Positions 1 to 6,814 of a stretch of 13,497 nt of DNA are shown piece by piece. The notes under the pieces are model-generated. The model ran no database searches, had not been told where the DNA came from, and worked only from the letters and a program-made list of their open reading frames with translations. The stretch lies in contig JAGRBY010000141.1 of NCBI GenBank assembly GCA_020433835.1, forward strand, positions 1 through 13,497. Direction: 5' to 3'. This DNA comes from Anaerolineae bacterium (GTDB lineage: Bacteria; Chloroflexota; Anaerolineae; 4572-78; J111). Every line of letters begins with the position of its first letter. Positions within the stretch are counted from its first letter, which is position 1. The position numbers were made by a program, and so were the translations under genes.

Positions 1-85
1 TCACAATGAGATGAAAAGGACGCTAGCATAGTTATGATAATCATTTTGTTGAAAAAAGTCAAGGTTATAGAGACAAGTTTTACAT

Positions 86-137
86 AAAAATAAAAACGGT
101 CTAAAGTTACATTCACTTTCGACAATGCTCTTTTAGA
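86..137 (-). terminator. Possible weak terminator after the TadE-like gene
   Basis: Directly after the stop codon (138-140) the minus strand reads TCTAAAAG (130-137), then ACTTTAGA (100-107), which can pair with it with one bulged A. A U-rich stretch follows (TTTTTATTTTT on the minus strand, 86-96). The stem is A/U-rich and the loop long, so this is a weak intrinsic terminator at best. Positions 1-85 hold no gene I can recognise. Confidence 0.3.
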
Positions 138-1400
138 TTATGGAGTAGAAGAGCAAGCCTCTGGTACCTCTGATTGGTCAATGATCGCATTAATTTGATT
201 TACCTCATCACTACCATCATCAGGGAGAACCTCTGAAATTGTAGCCCATTTAAAGCCGTTAATTGTTACCGGATTAGCCGCAGGATTATTAGAGTAAGGA
301 ATGATAATAGCCTGCCCCACTAAAGCATCAGCCATCGGCTTAACTTGTTGGGAACCGGTTATCTTAGCAACTTGACTATTCTTTTGTAAGGTATCTGTCC
401 CACCGGAAGGGTCAACAAAATCATTGAGTGACATTTGAGGAAACTGAAGGGCATATCCCAAATATTGGGCGTCACTGTCGGTCGTGGACGGATTCCATTT
501 TAGCCAACCGTCCTTAATAATATTTATAGGTTGGCTTGTAGTAAAACCAGGTTCAGTAGCGTCAGCAATCACAGGATAAGTTAAACAGAGCGGACCTATG
601 TAGCTAATACTTTTGAGCAAATTACCGCTACTGGTTCCGGTGCTTCTAGCTGCTCCAATCAGGCGCATTGTTGTATGGGTGTATAAAGGGACCGGATCGG
701 TAAACGGGTTAGAGATAAGCGGAAAACCAAAAAGCTGAGGTTGGTCATAATAGAGTTCGGTAATGATAACATTATTAGCCGACGCTACACCTCCCCTCTT
801 TAAAATTTCACAGTTGAATTCGTTATTCTGGGCCGCCAATTTTTTACTCATTTCCTCGTAATCTCTACGGGTAGTACGAGGTCCTGTCACGGTTTCATCA
901 GGTCCAATTGTAGTAGCTTGATACTTAAATTTAGGCATGCCCGGATGGATTATTAAATCATCTTGAGGAAATGGATTATAATTTGGGTCTTCAAATGCAG
1001 TACAATCACTACACTCAGAGCCGTTAATATCTTCGCAGGGAGACCCCGTATCCGCCACCAAGTGGGAGATAATTAAAGTAGCGTTTCCAACATCAGGGTC
1101 AACATCACCGGGATCGGGGTCAAAATTAAGTGGTAGTTGACCAGCTAAAGATGTATAAACCCACGTTTCAATGCTATCCCAACTCGTCTGTATGTCGTCC
1201 TGTGAAGAAAAATTCAAATATCCCGGTCTTACTGAAAAGCGGGTAATTTCGCGATTGACGTTAACCAAAACCAGGTATCCTCGCAATACCCAGCCAACTT
1301 CAAAAACACCAATCATTAAAAAAATCAGCAAGGGAGTGACAATAACTAACTCTACTAAACTCTGTCCCTTTTCTGATATGGGCAACCATTTCCGTAACAT
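138..1400 (-). CDS. TadE-like minor pseudopilin with C-terminal extension
   Basis: Membrane-anchored TadE-like protein of 420 residues, probably a minor pilin-like part of a Tad/Flp pilus. The N-terminus is basic, then K11-G12-Q13-S-L-V-E17, then a hydrophobic helix to about residue 36. Gly12 with Glu at +5 after it fits a Flp-type prepilin peptidase site. Residues ~209-252 (V-I-I-T-E-L-Y-Y, later N-P-F and M-R-L-I-G-A-A-R) resemble the distal end of a normal TadE domain. Residues ~290-395 form an extra module (G298-W-L-K-W302, later I-I-I-P and N-G-F-K-W) that I remember from other Tad-associated exported proteins but cannot name. A Cys cluster lies at 122, 130 and 133. The ATG at 1398-1400 is preferred: AGAGGA (1407-1412) lies 6 nt upstream, whereas the in-frame GTG at 1413-1415 overlaps that site. 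It follows the TadG-like gene by 143 nt, with a hairpin in the gap. Confidence 0.85.
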   Translation of the reverse strand: MLRKWLPISEKGQSLVELVIVTPLLIFLMIGVFEVGWVLRGYLVLVNVNREITRFSVRPGYLNFSSQDDIQTSWDSIETWVYTSLAGQLPLNFDPDPGDVDPDVGNATLIISHLVADTGSPCEDINGSECSDCTAFEDPNYNPFPQDDLIIHPGMPKFKYQATTIGPDETVTGPRTTRRDYEEMSKKLAAQNNEFNCEILKRGGVASANNVIITELYYDQPQLFGFPLISNPFTDPVPLYTHTTMRLIGAARSTGTSSGNLLKSISYIGPLCLTYPVIADATEPGFTTSQPINIIKDGWLKWNPSTTDSDAQYLGYALQFPQMSLNDFVDPSGGTDTLQKNSQVAKITGSQQVKPMADALVGQAIIIPYSNNPAANPVTINGFKWATISEVLPDDGSDEVNQINAIIDQSEVPEACSSTP

Positions 1401-1406
1401 ATTCCA

Positions 1407-1412
1407 TCCTCT
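1407..1412 (-). promoter_or_regulatory. Ribosome binding site that decides the TadE-like start
   Basis: AGAGGA on the minus strand ends 6 nt before the ATG at 1398-1400. It lies immediately inside the reading frame opened by the upstream GTG (1413-1415), so the longer version would start on top of its own Shine-Dalgarno sequence. This favours the shorter protein beginning M-L-R-K-W. Confidence 0.65.
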
Positions 1413-1463
1413 CACAGAACATTACAAGCACGGCAGGAGAGCGAACTCTCTAAAATATTGATG

Positions 1464-1504
1464 GGGTAGTGCAGTTGGCTGTTAACCACATTACTACACT
1501 ACCC
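1464..1504 (-). promoter_or_regulatory. Hairpin between the TadG-like and TadE-like genes
   Basis: On the minus strand GGGTAGTGTAG (1494-1504) pairs with CTGCACTACCC (1464-1474), giving 11 bp with one G-U wobble; a further T-A pair is possible. The loop contains a small TGG/CCA pair. It lies 39 nt after the TadG-like stop and 63 nt before the TadE-like start. No U-run follows directly, so it looks more like an mRNA-processing, stability or attenuation element than a classic terminator. Confidence 0.45.
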
Positions 1505-1543
1505 ACTTATTTCTTAGTTTTCTGGCATTAAAACAAAATAGAT

Positions 1544-4183
1544 TTAATTCACAATCCTTACAAATACGTTTGACAAGATTATATCAAAAATCTGGTCTAA
1601 ATCACTCGGTTTTGCAGCCGGGTAGTAGGCACCACCCCGTTGTTCGAAGTAAACATCCTCTGTTGTTGGATCAACACCTGTCGCCATTGCTGTCAAGAGA
1701 TCAATATTTACACCCGAGCCAATACCAATGGTATACAGGGTTACGTTTCGGTTAGCCGCTTGAATGGCATAATACATAGCGCAATCATAGGCTTTGTTAC
1801 CTTGCCCAAATGTTCCTTTCCACAAGTTATTTGCGGGACAACCCGTATTATTAGCGTTGGGTGAACCATCCGTCATTAAAACAATGATGCGTCTTGCTGC
1901 CCCTTGGCGGTCACATACGCTACCATCATTAACTGGAGATTTACAATCGTGGTCAAGATTGACTTCAGGATCAGTGTCTATACCCAATTCAATTAAACCT
2001 TCGTGCATCCCATCAGCAATATTTGTACCACCATTATTATTATGAATCTCTACAGAGCGAATTAAGTTAGTATAGGATATAGGGCTTGTGGTTGGATCAT
2101 AACATTTTCGGACGCCTTGAGCAGTATTCTTGGTCGCCCATTTAATACATTGCAATTCTGAGCGTTGTTTAATACCATTCGTCGTCCCATTTTTTACATT
2201 GCTTGAATACGCTACTAAGCCTATTTGGTCAAATTTAGGATCAAGCCGGTTCGCAAAATTTTTCACGGCTTCTTTAGCGCTACGCAATGGATCAATATCA
2301 TGGTACAAGTCGTTAGCCAGTTGATTAGTTTCGGTCAAGACCTGAGTACAACCAATCCCTGCTCCTCCGGCGCCATAGCTGCTGGCTGTGTTATCGTTTT
2401 TGCTGGTTTTACAACTGCATTGAGCGAGGTCGACAGTTTGACCAAATGCAGGATTACAAACATTGCAAGCCTCCCGAGTAGCCGAACCATTCGTAGCCAC
2501 CGGGCCTTTACCGCCATTTTGATTAACCAAATTCTTAAATGTATTATTAATACCCGTACTGTCACCTTTGACACTACCGTTTTCAGCAATGGTAGTATTA
2601 CTATCGCCGCCGCTAAAATTCGTAAAAATGATTTTGTCGACATTAAATCCGGCAGATCCCTGATAGAGACGCAGCGTATACTGGGCACCCTGCGTAGTGG
2701 GGATATCCCCCAGTTTTAACCAACGCCATCTATCCTTTTGCGGGAAATCATAGTCTTGTGATTGATCCAGATTCGTAAAGTCACGGCCCTGAACATCACT
2801 CCAATTAGAACCGTCGGCCGGACCAAGCTGCCAAAATATGGCTCTGGGCCAGAACTCTCGTGTCTTGGGATTTTGACCAAGCCACTTCCAGGCATAGTTA
2901 TAAGCTCCCTGTGCTCTAATCCAGACGTGTGTATTGCCGGTCCAATCTGGAGTAAAATCGTATTCAACATAGGGTGGATTATTCGATGGCGGCGACTCGC
3001 CTAAAAGAGAGGCCGTAGATGCCCAACAATTGCCGCTTAAATTAGGACCATTGAAACACTCGTTATTGTAAGCGCCGCCTTGCAATTGAGGATACTGATT
3101 GAGTTGGTACTGACTGTAAACCGAATAAGGATGTGATCTAATAAACGCCCCGCGAGTATCTGTACCGGAAGCATCCATGTTATTAAAACGCTGTAGCACC
3201 CAAAAGCCTTGTCCCGAAAGACGTTTTTCAAATTCCCAGCCATTGTGCGGTACATCACGCGAATAAAGTTCGGCTTCGTGAACAGAATATTTCTTACCAT
3301 TTGAGTCAGTAACATATTGAAGGTTTTGCGTACAAAGCCCAGCCGTAGTTGTATCAGGCAGTGGGTTAAAGGAGCCATTGGAGGGCCAAGGGTTTTCGAC
3401 AACATCATAATTTGCATCAGTACTAGGATAAGGTTCCCAACAATCGAAACACGTCGTTTCAAAACTCATCGAACCGGAAACGTCAAAAACAACAACAACA
3501 TCAAGGTTTGTTACGTTTTCACCCACAGCCCGGTCGGAAACAGGAACTTTACCAAAGCCAAAAAACTGCATAAAGTTCATATCGACATTGACTTGGCCAG
3601 TCACCCGGATTTTATTGGCTGTACCATAGAGAGAGTCAGTGATGCAGTTATCTTCATTTTTGGTTACGATGTTACCACCAGAATCAGTATCGAACGGCTG
3701 GTAGGCCAAGGTATCAATCACAAAAATCGCCCGAGGAGGATCCTCGGCGGAAACTATATAGGGATATCCTTCAAAGAGATCATCGGGGTGAGGCTGAACA
3801 GCATCGCCACCTCCTAAAACTTGTTTACCAGGTCCATCAACGTTAGCCAATTCAGAGGGATCATCCGGGTCCGCAATACACCCTCTAACCCTAACCTCCG
3901 TATCAACTCCTACATCATAACCGTTTAATTCGATGTATTCAACGGCCCGCCGCATGGCCTCCTCTTCAAAAGGAAGTTCAACTACAGCGGCTAAAGCGGC
4001 AGCGTCAGCGGTTCTACTTACTCGAACTCTTTCGATGTAGACTAAACCCAAATCCAAAGCCAGACCCAACATAGCGAGCAGTCCTAAGAAAGCAAAGGTT
4101 ACAATAATAATACTTTGCCCTTTCTGGGGCTGTAATCTATCCAAATATTTTGCTTTCATTTGCTGCAAATAATTTTTTACCAT
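1544..4183 (-). CDS. TadG-like von Willebrand A protein with large insert
   Basis: Exported, membrane-anchored protein of 879 residues of the TadG type. Residues ~12-22 are polar and basic, K-G-Q-S (21-24) follows, then a hydrophobic helix to ~50 and the R-T-A-D-A-A-A-L-A-A segment typical of TadG N-termini. Unlike the two TadE-like proteins there is no Glu at +5, consistent with TadG not being processed. The von Willebrand A fold starts at D-V-V-V-V-F-D-V-S-G-S (metal site Asp234, Ser236, Ser238), but its second half begins only near residue 635. There the remaining metal ligands appear: Thr720 in G-G-T-N-I-A-D-G and Asp772 in M-T-D-G-S. The ~395-residue insert holds a carbohydrate-binding-like sandwich (~302-522) and a Cys cluster (573, 576, 589, 591). 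The ATG at 4181-4183 is preferred over the GTG at 4196-4198 because GGAGGT lies just ahead of it. The metal site is complete, so metal-dependent ligand binding is plausible. Confidence 0.88.
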   Translation of the reverse strand: MVKNYLQQMKAKYLDRLQPQKGQSIIIVTFAFLGLLAMLGLALDLGLVYIERVRVSRTADAAALAAVVELPFEEEAMRRAVEYIELNGYDVGVDTEVRVRGCIADPDDPSELANVDGPGKQVLGGGDAVQPHPDDLFEGYPYIVSAEDPPRAIFVIDTLAYQPFDTDSGGNIVTKNEDNCITDSLYGTANKIRVTGQVNVDMNFMQFFGFGKVPVSDRAVGENVTNLDVVVVFDVSGSMSFETTCFDCWEPYPSTDANYDVVENPWPSNGSFNPLPDTTTAGLCTQNLQYVTDSNGKKYSVHEAELYSRDVPHNGWEFEKRLSGQGFWVLQRFNNMDASGTDTRGAFIRSHPYSVYSQYQLNQYPQLQGGAYNNECFNGPNLSGNCWASTASLLGESPPSNNPPYVEYDFTPDWTGNTHVWIRAQGAYNYAWKWLGQNPKTREFWPRAIFWQLGPADGSNWSDVQGRDFTNLDQSQDYDFPQKDRWRWLKLGDIPTTQGAQYTLRLYQGSAGFNVDKIIFTNFSGGDSNTTIAENGSVKGDSTGINNTFKNLVNQNGGKGPVATNGSATREACNVCNPAFGQTVDLAQCSCKTSKNDNTASSYGAGGAGIGCTQVLTETNQLANDLYHDIDPLRSAKEAVKNFANRLDPKFDQIGLVAYSSNVKNGTTNGIKQRSELQCIKWATKNTAQGVRKCYDPTTSPISYTNLIRSVEIHNNNGGTNIADGMHEGLIELGIDTDPEVNLDHDCKSPVNDGSVCDRQGAARRIIVLMTDGSPNANNTGCPANNLWKGTFGQGNKAYDCAMYYAIQAANRNVTLYTIGIGSGVNIDLLTAMATGVDPTTEDVYFEQRGGAYYPAAKPSDLDQIFDIILSNVFVRIVN
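2609..3286 (-). other. CBM6/35-like domain inserted in the TadG-like VWA domain
   Basis: Within the TadG-like protein, residues ~300-525 read like a carbohydrate-binding beta-sandwich. They open with H-E-A-E-L-Y (the E-A-E start usual in CBM6/CBM35-like modules) and have V-E-Y-D-F followed by H-V-W-I-R-A in the middle. They end with Y-T-L-R-L-Y-Q-G-S-A-G-F-N-V-D-K-I-I-F-T, close to the 'G-x-x-L-D-x-I-x-x-x' closing strand of that superfamily. The segment is rich in Trp, Tyr and Asn. The family call is from motif recognition only; a sugar ligand is inferred. Confidence 0.5.
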
Positions 4184-4187
4184 ACCT

Positions 4188-4193
4188 ACCTCC
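4188..4193 (-). promoter_or_regulatory. Ribosome binding site that decides the TadG-like start
   Basis: GGAGGT on the minus strand lies 4 nt before the ATG at 4181-4183 (5 nt counting from GGAGG). It falls inside the frame opened by the GTG at 4196-4198, which has no comparable site of its own. The shorter start (M-V-K-N-Y) is therefore preferred. Confidence 0.7.
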
Positions 4194-4269
4194 AACACGC
4201 TAACACAGAAGAAATAAGTTCAGAAACTACTCATAAAATTTATAAAATTATCCTGCTATAAATACTTTA

Positions 4270-5025
4270 TTAAAGTTCTAAAGAAGAGTCGGTTGAAATA
4301 ACTGTCCCCTCTGAAGCATCAATAACAACCACAAGAATATCCTGTGTACGTTTATCTAACCCAATCACCATCCAAACTGTCCCCGGATAATTATTGATCG
4401 TGCGCAGTTGGATAAGAATTTCTAAACCCGGATTACGTCGCAATAATTCAGACCCACCATAATCAAGCCATGTAGCTAAGGCAGCCGAACTATCAATTAA
4501 CCAATCATCGGCATTTAAGGCTGGTGGCGGCAGGGTGATAGTGCCAACATGTTCGACAGTAGTCAGCCGGTTATCAGGTTCTACTTTAACAATCAATAAG
4601 CGTCTTAAACTGGGCGAATAAAAACGGTAAGACCATTGCGTTGGCTCACCGACTTGACTGACGGAAAGCACGCTGGGCCAATGCGCACTGGCTGCCATTA
4701 ATTGGGCGTCGGCAGCCCAGGCTTGGCCGGCTTCCCACGCTGGCTGAAATTGGTTTAGTCCTGTAACTTGTGTAAAAGTTACTGTATGTACTGCCGGTAC
4801 GGTAGGTACTCGCGTACTTTGCTGCGTTTGCGGATTGGAATCAACCGGCTGAAAACGCAAGATAAGTAAAGCCACTACAATGACCACAAAACAAGCAAAT
4901 GAGGACAGCCCTGTCAACAAAATAATATCTCGTCGACGGAGCTTTTGGAGTAGTCTGGGCTTCGATTGCATTTTATTCTTGTTTCTAGAGCGAGTTCGGC
5001 GATGCGGATCAGGTTTATTAAACAT
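4270..5025 (-). CDS. Single-pass membrane protein of unknown function
   Basis: I do not recognise a named family. The 251-residue protein has a very basic cytoplasmic N-terminus (residues 1-33, many Arg and Lys), one membrane helix (~34-57), a Gln/Thr/Pro-rich spacer (60-80) and an outside domain of ~165 residues. That domain has two weakly similar halves: W-A-A-D-A-Q-L followed by W-S-Y-R-F-Y-S-P, then D-S-S-A-A-L-A-T-W followed by a W-M-V-I-G strand and a closing D-A-S-E-G-T-V. The closing 'D-A-x-x-G' and the alternating helix-strand pattern recall PepSY-like folds, but the match is loose. The ATG start has only a weak upstream GGAA. It begins 50 nt after the propeller gene and ends 86 nt before the TadG-like start, so all three are probably co-transcribed. 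A role beside the pilus proteins in the envelope is inferred from context. Confidence 0.7.
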   Translation of the reverse strand: MFNKPDPHRRTRSRNKNKMQSKPRLLQKLRRRDIILLTGLSSFACFVVIVVALLILRFQPVDSNPQTQQSTRVPTVPAVHTVTFTQVTGLNQFQPAWEAGQAWAADAQLMAASAHWPSVLSVSQVGEPTQWSYRFYSPSLRRLLIVKVEPDNRLTTVEHVGTITLPPPALNADDWLIDSSAALATWLDYGGSELLRRNPGLEILIQLRTINNYPGTVWMVIGLDKRTQDILVVVIDASEGTVISTDSSLEL

Positions 5026-5075
5026 AAGAATTGTTCCAGATAAGCTTCACATCTGGCATTACATTTTTTATCGAA

Positions 5076-6542
5076 TTAATTTCTAACAATGATCGGGATC
5101 AATATTTTATCCGGCTCAATTACCGTAAAATATGGCCCTCGATAGTAGACACGATAGGTATGGGGTGTATTAGGATTCAAATCCCCACCAGCTCGACAGT
5201 TTGTAGCACCCGGATCAGCCGAGGATCTCATATATACGACATGTTCATCCCCAGCACTATCAATCACCATATCTGGATCAATAGAATAAAGGTTGATCGA
5301 TGGTGTCTCCACCGTTGAAACGGACTTCCACCAGTTTGCAGAACTAGGCGTAAGATCAGGGTCTGCCTTAGAAGCTAAAAACAACTCGGACGTGCCGTTT
5401 GAAACAATTGATCCCCCTTGGCTTTCTGCGCACGATCCATCGGGGCGTTCTTGCCAAACAATGGCGAAATCATTTTGATGGTTTAAGGCCACACTTGGTC
5501 GCAATCCGGCTTCTTCTGTCGGGTTAGAACCACTAAGGTTTCTGGACCGCCGACGGTCATCTGGATCGACACTACCAAAATTATTTGTCGAAGTAATATA
5601 ACGCGGGTCACCATCCCAATTGACCCCTCCATCTTTAGATAGAGTTCCCATCAAAGCATACGGCCTTAAATTATCATCACCATTCACTGAGGTATACAAA
5701 CTATCCCAAGCCAAATACACATTATTGCCGTCAGCCTCAATACTGGGATTACCAACTTCGATATAGCTCGTATCGGTCCCAAAGATATGGGAGTTGCTCC
5801 ATGTATCACCGTTGGTTGAGCGATAGTAGCGAATATTCAATTTACCGTTATACATATATGCCAAATGGATTTTTCCGCTGTCTGCCGCTAACGTCAGAGT
5901 TCCGCTATCAGAATTATTAGCATTGAGTGTTGTTGTGTTTAGCTGCCAACTGCCGCCGCTAACCGGTTTACGGGCAACGCGCACCTGTCCGGCACCGGAA
6001 TTAATCCACGCCACATATAGCGTATTAGACAAAATTGTAATATCAGGGGCTTCTACTTTTTGGTTACCACTTTGGATAACTGATGGACTATTGCAACTGG
6101 CTGATGTTGCCGTTAATGTGCACGATGTATATAGAATTTGAAGATTGTTACTACTGCTCCACACCACATGAACGATTGTATTACTTGAAAAAACCAAGCT
6201 AGGTGCGGCCCCAGTCCCAACAATAGGGGGTAAAGCAATCCAAGCCCCTGTTCCGGATTTGACTGTAGAACGCAGCCTGATAGTACCATCTAACTGATAC
6301 ACCATAGCCAGATATTGGTTGCTTTGAGCAATACGTGGTGCTCGACTACCTAGTGGAGCCAATATAGCTGTACCATCGGCCTGACTACCAATCTGTGCAT
6401 TTTCCTCCCAGATACCCGCTTCACTCTCTTTTTCGGAAAAAGGAGATTTAGCAAAAGCATCGATAGAACCAACCAATAAAAATATGCTAAAAATAAATGT
6501 TACTATAACTACAGGAGATAGGGTTACTCTCAATCTATTCAT
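5076..6542 (-). CDS. Secreted seven-repeat beta-propeller (sialidase/BNR-like fold)
   Basis: Exported protein of 488 residues. A signal peptide is evident: basic M-N-R-L-R, hydrophobic core ~8-27, and a cleavage motif A-F-A at 29-31. Seven spaced segments of the form 'x-P-x-I ... V-x-V-x-W' begin near residues 68, 113, 165, 215, 265, 348 and 422, as expected for propeller blades. One good Asp-box, S302-K-D-G-G-V-N-W309, and one degenerate copy (S-T-N-G-D-T-W, 242-248) point to the sialidase/BNR superfamily. I see no F-R-I-P motif or arginine triad, so enzymatic activity is doubtful; glycan or protein binding is more likely. It ends I-P-I-I-V-R-N. ATG at 6540-6542 is chosen because AGGA lies 7 nt upstream; the adjacent TTG codon (6543-6545) is an unlikely start. 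It is the first gene after the adhesin terminator and leads the next transcript. Confidence 0.82.
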   Translation of the reverse strand: MNRLRVTLSPVVIVTFIFSIFLLVGSIDAFAKSPFSEKESEAGIWEENAQIGSQADGTAILAPLGSRAPRIAQSNQYLAMVYQLDGTIRLRSTVKSGTGAWIALPPIVGTGAAPSLVFSSNTIVHVVWSSSNNLQILYTSCTLTATSASCNSPSVIQSGNQKVEAPDITILSNTLYVAWINSGAGQVRVARKPVSGGSWQLNTTTLNANNSDSGTLTLAADSGKIHLAYMYNGKLNIRYYRSTNGDTWSNSHIFGTDTSYIEVGNPSIEADGNNVYLAWDSLYTSVNGDDNLRPYALMGTLSKDGGVNWDGDPRYITSTNNFGSVDPDDRRRSRNLSGSNPTEEAGLRPSVALNHQNDFAIVWQERPDGSCAESQGGSIVSNGTSELFLASKADPDLTPSSANWWKSVSTVETPSINLYSIDPDMVIDSAGDEHVVYMRSSADPGATNCRAGGDLNPNTPHTYRVYYRGPYFTVIEPDKILIPIIVRN

Positions 6543-6714
6543 CAATATTTCCTACACAATGTCCTTAGAATTAACAATAAAACTCAACGTTCTAGTAATT
6601 CTTCAAACGCAATTATAACTTTTCCTATCATAGCACAATTAACCATACAAAAGTAGTGTCAAAAGTACTTATAATCATTTCCCTAAAGTCACAAAAATGA
6701 GTACACCTACTCTT

Positions 6715-6761
6715 TTTATCTAAAGAAATCGATCACAAAACTCCTCTCACTTTTAGATAAA
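6715..6761. repeat. Inverted repeat upstream of the propeller gene
   Basis: TTTATCTAAA (6715-6724) and TTTAGATAAA (6752-6761) are perfect 10-bp inverted copies separated by 27 bp. The right copy abuts the terminator stem of the adhesin gene. The spacing suits either a paired operator site for the downstream propeller gene or an accessory stem. The rest of 6543-6714 is A/T-rich with no gene I can see. Confidence 0.4.
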
Positions 6762-6796
6762 GTAGAGACACCTTGCTGACAGCAAAGTATCTCTAC
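6762..6796 (-). terminator. Terminator of the giant TadE-adhesin gene
   Basis: The 17-nt arms 6762-6778 and 6780-6796 are inverted copies differing at two positions; on the minus-strand RNA both differences are tolerated as G-U wobbles. The hairpin starts 18 nt after the stop codon. The tail on the minus strand is TTTATCT, only modestly U-rich. The long, stable stem at this position makes a terminator the best reading, with protection of the 3' end as an alternative. Confidence 0.65.
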
Positions 6797-6814
6797 CAAA
6801 TTTCTAGACAACAA

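Noticed and set aside
2225..2719. Plus-strand open frame of 164 codons
   Set aside because: It lies wholly within the TadG-like gene on the other strand, has no ribosome site or recognisable protein features, and is explained as an antisense shadow.
3317..3817. Plus-strand open frame of 166 codons
   Set aside because: It overlaps the TadG-like gene, whose VWA motifs are clear in the opposite frame; composition is not protein-like.
5076..6542. Calling the propeller protein an active sialidase
   Set aside because: Only one clean Asp-box and no F-R-I-P motif or arginine triad could be found; the fold is supported, the activity is not.
6627..6662. Consensus-like TTGACA (6657-6662) and TATGAT (6627-6632) upstream of the propeller gene
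   Set aside because: The spacer is 24 nt, too long for a sigma-70 promoter, and neither box has a good partner at 16-18 nt.
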